From NCBI GenBank assembly GCA_019916065.1, contig CM034239.1, positions 41,060,663 through 41,124,662 on the forward strand: a stretch of 64,000 bases of DNA, in the 5' to 3' direction. Made by a program: the position numbers and the translations under genes. The DNA comes from Vitellaria paradoxa. Taxonomy: Eukaryota > Streptophyta > Magnoliopsida > Ericales > Sapotaceae. Shown here piece by piece: positions 14,750-27,459 of this stretch; the first letter of the stretch is position 1; every line of letters begins with the position of its first letter. The notes beneath the pieces are model-generated. The model saw only the letters and a list, made by a program, of their open reading frames with translations, searched no databases and was not told where the DNA came from.

Positions 14750-15897
14750 GGATGCTGCGGAGTCACGGTAGGCGTTTGCTTTGAGGTAGTATAAACCCTT
14801 AATTAACCTCCTCTCTAACTACACTGCTTTGGATAGTCAATACCCTTTCACCGTCATCTTTTTTATTGGTGTTGTTGGTCCGGTTCTTTGAACATTGTTC
14901 TTTCTAAATTGTAATCCTCATTGTTATTACTATTACTATTATTATTATTTGTTCAAGTTTGCAAGTTTCAAAACGAATAGTAATGCAATCGTAATTGGTG
15001 GGATTCATGTTTGCGTATGTAATTTTTTTTTTTTTTTGGGGGGGGGGGGGGGGGGTTGTGTGTGGTGGCTGAGTTTGTTGCGGGTGGGGATGCCTTTGGA
15101 GGGGATTGATCCAGGCGAAACCACGGTGGGTTTGTGGTTGGATTGTTCTAATCATTTCAAACGTTAAAAAAGTGCCTCTACAGCCTGTGGGTTACGAGCA
15201 CCGCATGTTTTTTTCTGGTACGAATGGGTGGTGGTTGATTGAGTGGCTTTTATGTTTCTGATTAATAAATGTAGTGGCTGATTCGTGTCGAACCTCTTAT
15301 GATGCACTTTGGTTGGTTTGGGGGAAAGAGAAATGTCAAAGAGAACGATAAAAAAAATCTCTCTCCTGTTTCATTGACAGGTTTGGAGGGAAAATAGAGA
15401 AATTATAAAAGAAATTCTAACATATTTTCTGTCTTTTTTTATTTTTTTTAATTTCCCTTCTTTAAGTTCCAAACAAGAGTGTAAGGGAACATGGAGGAAA
15501 GATAGTAGAAAGTGAAAAAAAGATAGGGGAGTAAATTAATGCTCCCCTCTCTCCTCCCCCCCCCCCCCCCCAAAAAAAAAGGAAAAAAAAAATTCAAAGA
15601 AGAGGTTAAGGTATTGTTTTGTGGACAAAATTTCAGTAAAAAATAATTAGCTTTTGCTTATTATGCGTTGGATAAGACACTAATTTTTGTTATTTTTTTC
15701 TCAATTATAATAATTTGTTCAATTGAGAATTTATTAAAATTTTTATTAAACATAAAAGAAGTTAGAAGTTATTAATGATTTTATCAAAATTTAGAAGTAG
15801 CTAAAAATTATTGGATTTTATTTGTTTTCTTAAATACATTAAAAATTTGAACTATAAATTTTTGATTAAAAAAATTTGAAAAATTATTAAAAATTAA
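14750..15897. other. 3' flank of the BBX gene with homopolymer junctions
   Basis: Likely 3' UTR and spacer. A T15 run passes directly into a G18 run at about 15025-15055, and a C17 run passes into A9 at about 15557-15582. No gene; the ORFs here are homopolymer artefacts. Confidence 0.5.
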
Positions 15898-16195
15898 GGT
15901 GGCATGTGGTTTTAAAAATTTTGAAATTTTTGTTTTCTATTTTCATTTTATTTCTTAAAAATCTGAAAATAAGAAAATAAAAAATGTTCGATTTTCATTA
16001 TTTTGATTTTTTTTATTTTGAGTTAAAAACACTTAAAATAATTTTTTATCATTTTTCATTTTATGCGTAAATTTATTTTTTATTTTTTAAAATTTGAAAA
16101 GATAAGTGATTAAATGCGTTTTGACTATTTTTTTATTTTCTAAAAATGTAAAATAAAAAATAAATTTAAAACAAAAAATAAAAAAAAAAACCAAA
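15898..16195. repeat. Dispersed AT-rich MITE-like repeat, family E copy 1
   Basis: The ordered succession (TATTTTCATTTTATTTC-like start, TTTTATTATTTTTCATTT-like middle, AAAAAAAAAACCAAATG end) recurs at 56078-56385. TIRs are weak: TGGTTTTAAAAATTTT against the CCAAATG end. Boundaries approximate, non-coding. Confidence 0.4.
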
Positions 16196-17041
16196 TGAAT
16201 AGTGAACTTTCTAACAACACTTAATAATGCAAGTTTTCTTTATCAATCTCTCTTTTTTGGATGTTGTTTTTCTATCTAGTATTTAGCTTTATCAGACCAT
16301 CTAAACACGGCACAATTGGATTGGTCTATGGTTGGTTTACGTTCAGTGGGGGATTATTGTAATGGCTTTAAGTATGGGAGATATTTTCAGTATTTAATCA
16401 ATTTGTTGAGTAAATATCTAGGGCTCATTAGTTCCCTCTTTTTCTCCCACACGTATTCCGAATAAACTAAAGCCACATTTTTTGTGGCCGGCAGTCACCA
16501 TCAAAATGGGGAAAGCTTTCCTTGCAGGGCGACACCCACTTTGTTGAAACGAAGAATAATCAAACATCCTATTAGTCTTTAATAGTAATTAAAAAAAGAA
16601 AGAAAAAAAATTTAAAGTCGAAACGACTTTAATAAAGTTTGTGGATGAGGTGGTTTCTCGGCATACCGTTCCGACACGCATTTTTCAGTTGATTGCTGTT
16701 AGGGGACGTAGCTTTCGGCGATTCCTATTATTGTAGATTCTCTGGTATTGAGAGGACCGTTTGGTAAAGTAATAAAGAATTTGGCTTAGCGGAGAATGGA
16801 GGGAGAGGAATCAAAGTGACAGTGGGGGAAGGACGTGGTGGAGAATTGTTGATGGTTCTTGGGGAAGGAATGGAGTTCGGGCTCCGAAAGAATGATAAAG
16901 AAAACTTTTATTATTTTTGTTTGAGTTTGTGTTTGAGTTTGGCTTATTTGTTTATTTATTTATTTTAAAAATTATGTTCAAATATTTTTATTCATCTTAC
17001 TTGATACGTCAAAAGCTAAAGAGCACCCTGACGCTAGATAA

Positions 17042-17076
<35 letters not shown>

Positions 17077-19699
17077 TTTTAAATGTATTATTCACAAGCA
17101 TTAGAAAAAAGAAACAACTTTTTTTTTCATTTATATATATATATATATATATATTAATTTTTAAATGTATTATTCACAAGCATTAGAAAAAAGAAACAAC
17201 TTTTTTTTTTCATTTATATCGGCAAATTTTCCTATGACGTGTGTGTGAAAGACAGAGGTGTTGTTTGATTGATTAAAATCAACTAAAAGTAACTAATTTC
17301 TTATATTTTCTTTTAATTAAATTTTGTTACGTATCATTTTTATATCAAATTTTGATATTTTTATTATATTTTTTAATTAATTTTTTTCCGACCAAACCCG
17401 TCAAAAACAAAAAAAAAAAGGGCGACAAAGGAAATTCATAACTGATTGTGTTCGTGTGGGGTTGGTTTGACATTATACATACATATATATACATATATAT
17501 TTTGGGATGCAATGTGCTCGCTTGCTTGCTTATTTATGGCCACTCAGAAAAAAAAAAAAAAAAAAAAAGAGTAGGGTACCGTGGAGCGCTTTCTGAGCCT
17601 CAATTCAGCCGTCCAACAACCGCGCCAATCAGAGAATTTATTGGCTTCCATTTTGCCATGTATTTGTCGGGACTTGTCTGCTCTTTAATATTGAAGAAAT
17701 GGGAGAAACCGCGTCCAAGAATATCCCATTCGTCCGCTGGGACCCCGCTTTTTGAGAGGTTTTTGGTTTGTTAAAATTTATTAATTTTTATTAATTTTTT
17801 GTGTTTTTTAATTAAATTTTATTGTATATTAATTTTACGTCAAATATTTATATTCTTTTATTAAATTTTTACTAACTAAACATCCCTTATTTTGCACGTT
17901 CAAAAATATATATACGGACATATGTACATGCGTATGTGTGTGATTTTTATTAATCAACAAAAAAAAAATTATAAAAGTTGTAGTATTAAAACTTTCTATT
18001 TTCTTTTCCCTTTCATTATTTATAAAATTTGAAATGTCATAATTAGTCGTGCACAAAATTGAAACAAAATAATTAGGATTAAGATTTTTGTAAGATTGGT
18101 TGGCTGGGTTACATATATTTAATATGTTTCGAATTTATTTACTTATTTTTTAAAAAAATTTTAATGTTTATTTTTAAAATACTAATGGATCTAACGAAAT
18201 TAAAATCTTAAGGTACGACACAGTTTTGCATTCTCAAATGATATTAGGAGCATTTGCAGTTGCTGTGAAAATTATAAATTTTGATTATTTTTCTAAACTT
18301 CAATTGTATTTTAATACAATTTTGATTCCTGATATTTGTAGAATTGATGGAATCGAAATTGAATTAGATATTTTTAAATTATAATGCAAAGATAAACAAA
18401 CATAGTACTAAATTTGCAAAATTATAGAATAAAAAATTAAATAAGTATATATAAAATATAATTTTGATTGTCCACTTCTTATTCGTGCGAAGAAAAAAAA
18501 AATTGGAATAACCATCTTAACTTAATTTTTGTTTTCTCCGATTTTTTTTTTTTTGAAAAAAAGAAAATTAAAAGTAAGAGAAATTGGTCGCTAAATGCTA
18601 GGTATCGTAGCTACTAAGCTTTAGATGCGAATCGAGTTTTCAAGAGGACTCCTTAAGGAGGGTGGTGATAATGAATCGCTGTGACGCACAAGAAACAAAC
18701 AAAGTGTGTGTTTAGAGAAATAAAAAATGTGATAAAATAAAATAAAATGATATAAATAGTGAGTTTATAATTCATGCAGTGAATAAAAAGTAAATAATTT
18801 TTAAAAATTTTAGGAGGTTTACAGTAAATTAAAGAGAGCAAAAATATATATAAGTTTCGTTTGGGGTGATTAAAAATTTTAAAAAATAGTGAAAAATATT
18901 GAAAAACTTTAAAAATTATTCACTTTTTATTTCATTGTATGAATTACAAACTAACAACTTATTCCACTTTATCTCATTTTATCTTACTTTTTATTATTCT
19001 AAACACACACATAATTTGGTCTCAGCCATTCAATAATATATAGATGGCTTATTGTGATGTATTTGGAGAGGTTTAAGTTTCTAGCCATCCACCCTGTCCT
19101 TATCAACTGCAACTTTTTTAAATAGAAAACAATCGGATAGATGATTCGTGTGGGGGTTCTTGTCCATATTTTTATTTTTTTTAAATAATTTCATTTCAAT
19201 TAAAAAAATTTTAATTTTTTGTCCGGAAAGCATTTCAGCTCTATTATGAGCTTCCTGAGCCAAAAACGTAACCTAAAATATCAGATGACTATGTGATTAA
19301 GATCTACTTGGAAAAAAACAATCCTCCATTGTCCCTTCCTTGTTACTTCCTTAACATAATCAAATTTCTAGGGATTTTTCTATTTATTTATTTATTTCTT
19401 TCTTTTTTCAAAAAATAAATAACCACACCATTAAAACTAATAATCATCCATTATTAATTACAAATTAAGGTCTATAATGAACTTCTCTCCCACGCTCACT
19501 ATTGACTTTTCTAAGACAATAATTGGCGAACATAGACAAAATACTTAACAAATCTAAAAAAAAAATTCTTAGGGACGTTTGAAGTGACAAAAAATGAGAT
19601 TATTTGTGAGTTCGTAATTCGTATGATGAAATAAAAAGTGAATAATTTTTAAAAATTTTCAGAATTTTTCCTTTTACCAAATGCACCCTTAATCTCCTA
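16196..19699. other. AT-rich spacer with tandem and dispersed repeats
   Basis: No gene is supported. 16440-16920 and 17570-17760 have ordinary GC but no coherent frame I recognise. 18700-18840, 18855-19015 and 19572-19690 are short copies of a dispersed repeat reading like GTGATAAAATAAAATAAAATG then a TTCGTAATTCGTA-like core and AAAATTTTTC. They resemble the termini of the family B MITEs. Confidence 0.4.
17047..17217. repeat. Two-copy 85-bp tandem duplication with (AT)n heads
   Basis: A (AT)n run followed by TTAATTTTTAAATGTATTA, CACAAGCATTAGAAAAAAG and a T-run is repeated immediately with only run-length differences. The near identity suggests a recent slippage or unequal exchange at the AT microsatellite. 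Confidence 0.8.
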
Positions 19700-19728
19700 A
19701 TTACAAACATCTATATTTTGAAGAAATT

Positions 19729-20960
19729 TTAATAGCAACATGCTACATCCGTCATTACCAAAACATTAATGGGATATATTTTACAAACACTCTCCATTGC
19801 CTTGAGACAAGCAATTGGTTCTTTCATTAGTACGGACGACATTTTGATCCAAGTTTCTGTTGCTAAAAGTTGAACACCCTTAGCATCCTTTATCATCCAT
19901 GCCCGCAGCTGATTTGCCGCTGCTTGCTTTCCAATCTCCATCAACTAGGCTCCATCCCAGCATTCTTAAACATCACTTCAGTTTATGTTTTATGTCTCTT
20001 ACTCTCTATCTTCTACCTTGTCAGAACTAAAGCGCATCCCACCTGCAAAACAATTATCGCTAATTCACGACATAAAAATATAATTTTTTTGTCATAGTAA
20101 CATAATAGACTCCGGATCCCTTCTTAATTTATTGAAAAACTCTCTTTCCTTCCAACCCACAACGCCCAAAGAATGGCTACAGACTCCTTGAAAACCTCTT
20201 CATTGCCAAAATTCCTTATCAATCTCTTGATCCAATCACCAACATTCAACTGACTAACATCTAAAATTCTAATGCCTCAATTTGAATCAAACCACGCCGA
20301 TCTAGCAAACTCACACTCCATAAACATATGATATCGTGTCCCCTTAATTTTAACACATCTAATACAACTCTCATTCAATATAATTCCTCTTTTAATCATA
20401 TTACTCTTAATAAGTAATATATAACCTTCTACTTGCTTGGAATTTTCATTCTCCATAAAGTCCTCCATAATTTCTTATCCAATCTACCACAATCAGTTAA
20501 TCCCTCAAATCCTCTTTGGGATAAAACATTTTAATCCACTCATAACACCATAAAACATTAAGTAACCAACTCAAATAGGGCATAGTCGGCTTGCTAAACT
20601 CTTTAAAAATAATTCTGATCCATTTTTGACTAAAACTCATCTATTCCATAATTCTCAAAATAAAGGGAGTGTTTGAAGTGAGAAAAAAAATTAAAAAAAT
20701 TCAAAAATTGGTGTTGATGTGATGTGAAAACAATATATAGTGAAATTTGATTAAAAAATTTAAAAACTTATGAAATTTTTTGAGATTTATTGAAAAATTT
20801 TGAGGATCCAAGCAGACCCAAAATCTCATCTAATTCTATATAATTCTTATTCATTTCTACTTTCAAAGCATAAAAAATTTATTCATGTCCCTTCTGCAGA
20901 TAATCAAAATTCTAGATAATCAAACTGAGCTTCCATATGCCCAAGTAAATTTTTTGAAAT
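19729..20960 (-). mobile_element. Decayed LINE (non-LTR retrotransposon) 3' part: zf-RVT and RNase H remnants
   Basis: On the minus strand 20468-20277 reads a zinc-binding RT tail with CIRCVKIKGTRYHMFMECEF and then ARSAWFDSN. It runs, after stops, into GDWIKRLIRN and AILWALWVGRK typical of plant LINE ORF2. 19944-19729 gives KDAKGVQLLATETW and EPIACLKAMES, resembling the RNase H domain. Stops and frameshifts break every domain. Upstream parts (20580-20960) are weaker and are interrupted by a small MITE at about 20662-20819. No 3' poly-A tail or TSD could be fixed. Confidence 0.65.
20662..20819. mobile_element. Short MITE nested in the LINE relic
   Basis: The ends GGGAGTGTTTGAAG and GGATCCAAGCAGACCC are inverted with mismatches, and the interior is AT-rich. 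LINE-like coding remnants continue on both sides, so the MITE came later. The target duplication is unclear. Confidence 0.45.
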
Positions 20961-21498
20961 GCCTTCCAACATATATTTTGTTTAATAATTCTCATCACCA
21001 TTAATCAATATCGCTAGGTTCCAATTCATACGTAGGACCATCGTAATAACATAGCCTCGTACCACATGCAAATGTTCCAATTCACCGATATCGCTAGGTC
21101 TTAGGCCTGCTCATGATGCTTCCGTTGGCAGAGAGACATTAATGGAGTTATTTGATAACCTGCATGTGCGCCACTAGTGGAACCTGCGTACCTCTTTCGA
21201 AATCCGTCTAAAAAAATTATTGTATGTAGGGCCGTTGTGTCACATCACATCGCTTTTATAACACGTGGTAAAAGCATTAATTAGTTTTTTTTTTGGTGAA
21301 ACTCAAATTATATAAAAATTATTATGTGTCATATTTAAAATTAAATTATATTCTATTAAGTCGTAAAAAATTATATCAAGTATAAGAAATATTACAATAA
21401 TATTCATATGTTAATGAAAAAAACGAAAGAAAAAAAAATGGCATACGTTATATAATAATAGCGGCAATAAGTATTTTATTAATTTTTTAAAAAGCTAA

Positions 21499-21925
21499 GG
21501 CTCTGTTTGGTTATAAAGGGGTTTTGGCTTTTTTTTTTCTTTTAGCTTTTTCACATCTTATATGACTTTTTTTATCAAAATTTATTTTTTTTATATGACT
21601 TTTTTTATCAAAATTTATTTTTTTAAAAAAACTGTAATTTAGGTATGTTAATCACATTCGTAAAAAAAAAATGAAAAATTCATGTTCATTTTGGTAAAAG
21701 TTATCCGTTTAGGTAAAAAAAAATGAAAAAATTGACATTTTTATTTTTATTTTTTAGTTTTTACCCATTTAGATATGAATTTTTTTATTTTTAAGAATAC
21801 GATTAACACGCCTAAAAGTTACATGTTTTTTAAAAAAAAAAAATCAAATTTTAGTGGAACAAAACTACACAAGACAAAAAAATTATAAAAAAAGCTGGAT
21901 AACTTTTCTGAAACCAAACTAACCC
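21499..21925. mobile_element. Tourist-like MITE with internal 32-bp tandem duplication
   Basis: The left end GGCTCTGTTTGGTT and the right end AACCAAACTAACCC are inverted. TAA flanks both sides (21496-21498, 21926-21928). A unit TTATATGACTTTTTTTATC plus AAAATTTA is repeated in tandem at about 21559-21620. 427 bp. Related to the intronic element at 40160-40590 (shared TTATATGACTT and AGCTGG-like subtermini). Confidence 0.65.
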
Positions 21926-23432
21926 TAAGTCAAGAAAAGAAATGCCCAGTTTTAAAAAAAAAAAAAAAGGAAAAGAAAAGAAATGTTCGAATTATATGAG
22001 GCATATCCAGCTTTCTAAGAAAACAGCATCATCTATAAAGAGAACATTCTTTTCTATCGTAATTTCTCTATTCTACAATGCTCAGCATATTTTTGTGGGC
22101 ATTGCAAAATATATTATTATAATTAAATAACACCTAAAACATAAAAAGAATTAAGAAAATAAATATATCAAATCATATAATAAATGATTAATATGATATG
22201 AATAACAACGAACAAGGATCGATAATACATTAAATTTAAGTCAAACGGGACATAATGTATTTGGGATAAGAATTTCAATGAATTTTATATTATACAAGAT
22301 TAAGTAAAATATAAAGTATTAGTTTGCAATTATAAATCTTATAGCCAAAAAGATTTGTCTCTATGAACCCTAAAAATATAGATATTAAAGCATAATGCAT
22401 AAAAACTTAATAATTTGTAGACATAATTAAATAAATAAAAATTATAAAAATTTTCCCTAAAACAACTTCATTAAAATGCTAGCTATTCAAAATATATGAA
22501 AAATAATTAGAAGATTCAATCACAAATAATGTATAGTAAAAATTTAAGAATAATATTTTTTGTTGATAAAAGAAAAATTTTAATAAACGGATGAAATATA
22601 TAATTGGAGTATATAATTGTAAAAATTTTAAATTTAAAAAATTTAAAATTTTTTTGTTAAATGAGAAACAAAGTGAGTGCAAGGTATATGTTTTTTTTTT
22701 TTTTTTTAGAGAGAAGGAGAGAGAGAGGGGGAGGTACCAACAAGAGAGGAGTGAGAGATTTCTTTTATACAGTAAAACGGTAAAAAAATAAATTAAAACA
22801 AAAAATTATGAATTATCCCACATTAAAAAAATCAGTATAGTTGCTGATTTTCATTTGCGATAACGATGCCCATACTTTAGACCTAAGATGAGAAGAGAGG
22901 GGCCCAACATGAGTTGGCAAGGAGCCCAGAGTGCTCTGTGCTCTTCTTATGAATCGAGTTTTGAGCCTGGAGAGGAAAGCCCTCTTCTCTACCCCTACGA
23001 GAGGCGGTTCGAGTGGCAAAATGTAATAAAATTTGATAAAAATTGTGAATTAGTAATTTGTTAAGGTAAAAAGTAAAAAATTTTTAGTATTTTTTAATAA
23101 TTTTTAAAATTTTTCATAAGTCCAAACAGAGTATAATTCTCTTTGTATTATACATGTGTGTGCGAGAAAAATAGAGAATATGATATAATAAAATAAGATG
23201 AGAGAGGATTTAAATTATATTATTGTGTAAACAACCAAATGGAATACTGAATACAGAGAAACAGAGGAAACAAAGCCAACAACTACAGCATTCACTAGTT
23301 CGTTGAGGACTGTAATAAATTAGTAAGGTTCCGTTACCCTCCCAAAAAAAAAAAAAAACCTATAGCACTTACCACCATTGTCACACTCCAAGATGTAATT
23401 TTCCACCATCTATCACCACCTCTGAAAGGTCT
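21926..23432. other. 3' flank of frataxin and AT-rich spacer
   Basis: No further gene. 22850-23010 has higher GC and an unrecognised open frame on the minus strand. A T-run plus GAGAGAGAG stretch is at 22690-22730. The region just below 23433 should hold the frataxin 3' UTR. Confidence 0.4.
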
Positions 23433-26400
23433 TTAAGAAAGGTTAATAGGTTGACCACACAACTGCTGCAACTCATCTTCCAAGACTTTCGCCAAATTTG
23501 CTTTGGTCCGCCTATAAACCCAAGCATGCGCTTCCTGATCCCAGTCAAACCTGGATGGACCACTGCACGAGGAATATAATGTCAGACTATATAGAAAATC
23601 TAACTATAAATTTCTACATCATTGCCGCAAGGTGGAGCAAAAAAATGATAAAACACAGTCTCCAGCCTCACATCCCTCGTATAATGTGGATGGCCTTGAA
23701 GACATCACTCACTGATCTTTCCTCTCATTTCCTCTTTCAAACCTTCCTCTCTCTCTCTCTCTCTTTCAAGATTCATTGAGATGATAGATAAAAACAATAG
23801 TAGGGGAGCTAATAAGGTTGAATGTTATGACCACAAAATTCTGCAGCAAGAATTTATAAAGACGTTGTACAACCCTCAAGGATTGGGAATTGGAAGTGAA
23901 GTTCTAACTTCATTAATTGAGTTTTAAAAATAAATATACATATATATATTTAAACTTCTTCAGAGAATTAGAACATCATTTCATTTCTTTCCTTTTACCC
24001 TGCTTTTGGCAGCATAAATGTATTGTGCACTAGGTATCCTAATCTGCCTAACGTGGTCGAAGGATCACAGACTGATCTGCATATTCGCAGATCTGGGGCA
24101 AAAGCGGGTCAAATCTGCGAACTAAGAGAGTCAAACTTGTGGACTTTTTAGACTGGAGAAACTGTTTCAAAATTATTAACATTTTGAAGGCCCAAAGGCT
24201 CGAATGCATGATCAAGGGTGTGTTTGCATGCGCCCAACTACCAGACCAGTGCTCGTGATGGGTAAATGTAATTTATTTATTATAACTTCAACGTTAAAAG
24301 ATATCTAAATTTCATTATTTTAAATTGATTAGAAAATAATTAATGTACAATAATATTGAATTTTGTTTAATGAGTTGTATATAAGCGTGTACATGCGCTT
24401 ACAAGACGCTCCCATTCTCAATTTGTGTTCACAAATGACACCTTGATGCTTTCACGCTCCCGCACCATGAACTTGTTACTTAGTTCATGCACTGTGATTC
24501 TTTCCTATTGCTGGTGTTCATAAAACTATTAATTCTCTGACTAAAAAATAATTCTTTTACAACTGAAACTGATCGTTTTTATTTCTATGCAGAAAATATC
24601 TGTTTCATATATAAACTTTTCATCATAGTTTATAACTTTTCAACCTTTTTTTTCCCCTTTCTGCCCAGTCCAACGCTCAAAAAGCAAAAGAAAAATCAAC
24701 ATAAGGGAAGAAGGAAACACAACAGTAATAGCCTAGGCCTCTTAAGGAATTCCAGAGGACCAAAACATGGGTATAAATTCAAATCATGAATAAAAAAATG
24801 GTTGTTTGAACACATTAAAATTTATAACATTTTATACTGCAAAATTTCAAGGTTAACCTATTTCTGAATCAAAACTAGCCGTCAGCCCCATTGGTATGGA
24901 TGCAAAGACCAATGGGAGTACTTCTAAATTCCACGTTGGGAATCCTTTTGGCCGTAAATGATACTACACAGGACCATATGGACTTGATTTATGTCAAGTG
25001 TGTTGAATTCTAATACTAAATTTGTTTTAATCTCAGACACCAACTTTTGCGCTTTTTAGCTGCAAAACAAAATGCAGGATGACAACAGAAGGTGCTAAAT
25101 AAATTTCTTCAATTCAAAGATAAACATTCAACAGTCAATTTACACATAAATGACAACAAATAAGACAAAGACTAACAGGGAAATGGTATCAACTTTTTCT
25201 GCAAAAACTCAAAGAGTAAGTACCTCACTGGCGAAGACAGCCAAATCTGCCTATTTGGTGTTTGTTTGTTCAACACGTAGGTGCCCAAAGTCCCCAGCTT
25301 CAGTGTCAAAACCTGGTTCTGCCAGATCCATGACACAGTTATTTTAGAACAAACACAATATCTTCAAATGTTAAGTGTTACAAACAATAGCAAGTCATTC
25401 TCACCCCATAATCAATGTCAAAACTATCAATATCAATGGAGTCACCATATTCCTGCCAAGAAACATAAAATGGGAATAGTTAAAGCAAAGCGACATCAAC
25501 TGCCATTGCAGTTCAAGGAAAATGACTTCTAATACTATATGACAATAAACAGTAAAAACATATCCACCATCCAGTTAAGCCAACCTCTATTATCAACAAA
25601 TTGTATTCCTTGGCATTGTTTTTTGTTACAGATAATGAAAGTAATTGCATAAAACTTTGAATTCAAACTTTGCCACATCATTCACTAGAACAACCATATC
25701 TAAAACTCTGCATGAGTGACAGAGCCAGTAATTGCATTGCCTGTTAAAGCAGGAGACACTTAAGAGAACATGCGATGATTGTGGTAGCTAAAATCATCCG
25801 TTAGTTTAAGGCCAAGAAGGTGATCACTAAAAATCATCTTCTACTACAATTTTCTTAGGAGAAATTGATAAAATTCATGACTCACCATTGGGCTAAAACA
25901 GGTATATTCCCAAACTAATCATTAACCTAGAACTCTACATAAAAGATTGGCAACCAGTGACAATAGACAAATTAAAAAAAAAAAAAGGGCATTTCACCAC
26001 AAATTATCACCTCTAATTTCTCAAGCAGGTCTTGTATTGTGGAATCAGCCAGCTTGTGAAACTCATCCTCCTGCAGTAGAGAACTGTAATCACATTAATC
26101 ATTAGCAAATTCATTGTACTTCGCCACTAAAAATCATATTTTTCAGAAAAATATACATGAATAGCAAAAACAAATAAGATAGAATTAGTATTCCTGGTGA
26201 AAAATTGGCAAACTATTTAACAAAGCTTATTTTTTCTTTCTCATAAAATAAATTCAAACTAGTCGGATTTTTGAAATATATTCAAGCTTCTGATAAGCAT
26301 GAATTTTGACAAAAATATAGAAGCATTCATATTAAAGAAATGAGGAATTAACACCTGCAATAAACCATCAAAACCTAATCCTGATAAATTGGTAATACAT

Positions 26401-27291
26401 ATGATTGGATGCAAAAAAACACCAACTTTATATAAGAAAACTTACAAAAATTAAATAAATAAATTGGGACACGTGTCACTACATCAAAGAAGCAGCCCTA
26501 ACAACCAATATATATATATATATATATATAAAATACAAAAAAACAACATTTAGACTCGGTTGTTTCAATAACAAAAAGTTTTTGAGAAAACACATTTCTC
26601 ATGTTTCATGAAAATATTAAAAAAAAAAAAGATCCAATGAAAGAATTTTCCCGAAAAACATTTTTACTGAAATCAAATATTGAAACGAGAGAAAAAAAAT
26701 TAAAACAAAATAACAAAACACACACAACCCCCCCCCCCCAAAAAAAACATAAAAAAAAAAAGACAATGTCAATTCCAAATCAATCCTTCAGATTTTAATA
26801 TATTAGGAGGATAGATATTACAGGATATAATCGGCACTGAAATTTGAAAATCATATAGAATTGTCCTTGACATTTGAAATTCATATTCAATTACTCAGAA
26901 ATCAAAACAAATAGATGGCATACATAAGGTTCGGGGAAAAAAATCCCTCTTTTCCTCGCAAACAAACGGGAAGCAAAAACTATCCAACTCGGTTCCACCA
27001 ACGAGAGGTTGAATATACAATTAGAGATACGCACCGGTAATCAATAGCTGCTGGGCCCTCGTCTTCGAGATCCAGAGGGCGAGAGCAGAAGCCTCTAGAA
27101 GGGGGCGTGAGAGGAGGCCTGCGAGCACACTTCGAAGCTTCCAGTAGGCACGGAAAAAAATAGAAACGTGATCTCTGAATCTGAATCGAAGTTAAAGAAG
27201 AAGAAGAAGAAGAAGAAGTAGAGAAGGGTTTTGGAGGCTTGAGAGCTCTCGACAGCCTTCTCAGTAGAAGCAACTTCGTCGTCGAAGCCAT
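23433..27291 (-). CDS. FH: Frataxin, mitochondrial iron-sulfur cluster assembly protein
   Basis: Mitochondrial matrix protein that binds iron and stimulates the cysteine desulfurase/scaffold complex in Fe-S cluster synthesis. Five exons with GT-AG borders and consistent phases: 27291-27035, 26083-26011, 25452-25405, 25318-25224, 23562-23433; 200 residues, close to the Arabidopsis length. Residues 1-75 form a Ser/Arg-rich transit peptide. Exon 2 gives [20 protein letters not shown] (helix 1), exon 3 [16 protein letters not shown] (acidic ridge), exon 4 [20 protein letters not shown] (the invariant beta-sheet core), and exon 5 [18 protein letters not shown] and the C-terminus LCGQPINLS. Intron 4 is about 1.66 kb. 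The start is the only ATG before the transit peptide. A Ser run is encoded by a GAA/TTC tract. Site II-like motifs lie upstream. No damage seen. Confidence 0.95.
27195..27218. repeat. (GAA/TTC)8 tract inside frataxin exon 1
   Basis: Eight AAG/GAA units on the plus strand encode consecutive TCT serine codons in the transit peptide. Short coding microsatellite; length polymorphism would change the Ser run only. Confidence 0.9.
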
Positions 27292-27397
27292 CTCTTTTCT
27301 CCTTCAGCCTCGACCCCCTGTTCGCTTCATATTTTTCCTTTGCAGTTGCAGAGTGGACCAAGTGAAACGGAAGGGCGAAAAAGTTAGAGAGCGAATA

Positions 27398-27450
27398 TAT
27401 GGGCTATATGGGGAAGCCCATTTATAGCCCAATGGGTTAGACTTGGCCCG
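27398..27450 (-). promoter_or_regulatory. Cluster of site II (TGGGCY) elements in the frataxin promoter
   Basis: TGGGCT occurs at 27400-27405 (+), and AGCCCA (its complement) at 27415-27420 and 27426-27431, with GGCCCG at 27444-27449. Site II elements bound by TCP factors are enriched in promoters of plant nuclear genes for mitochondrial proteins, which fits frataxin. They lie 110-160 bp before the ATG. On the minus strand CTATAAATGG overlaps the cluster as a TATA candidate. Confidence 0.55.
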
Positions 27451-27459
27451 TTTATTGAA

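Noticed and set aside
22813..23019. Minus-strand ORF with ordinary GC
   Set aside because: No motif recognised and no splice partners; left as spacer.
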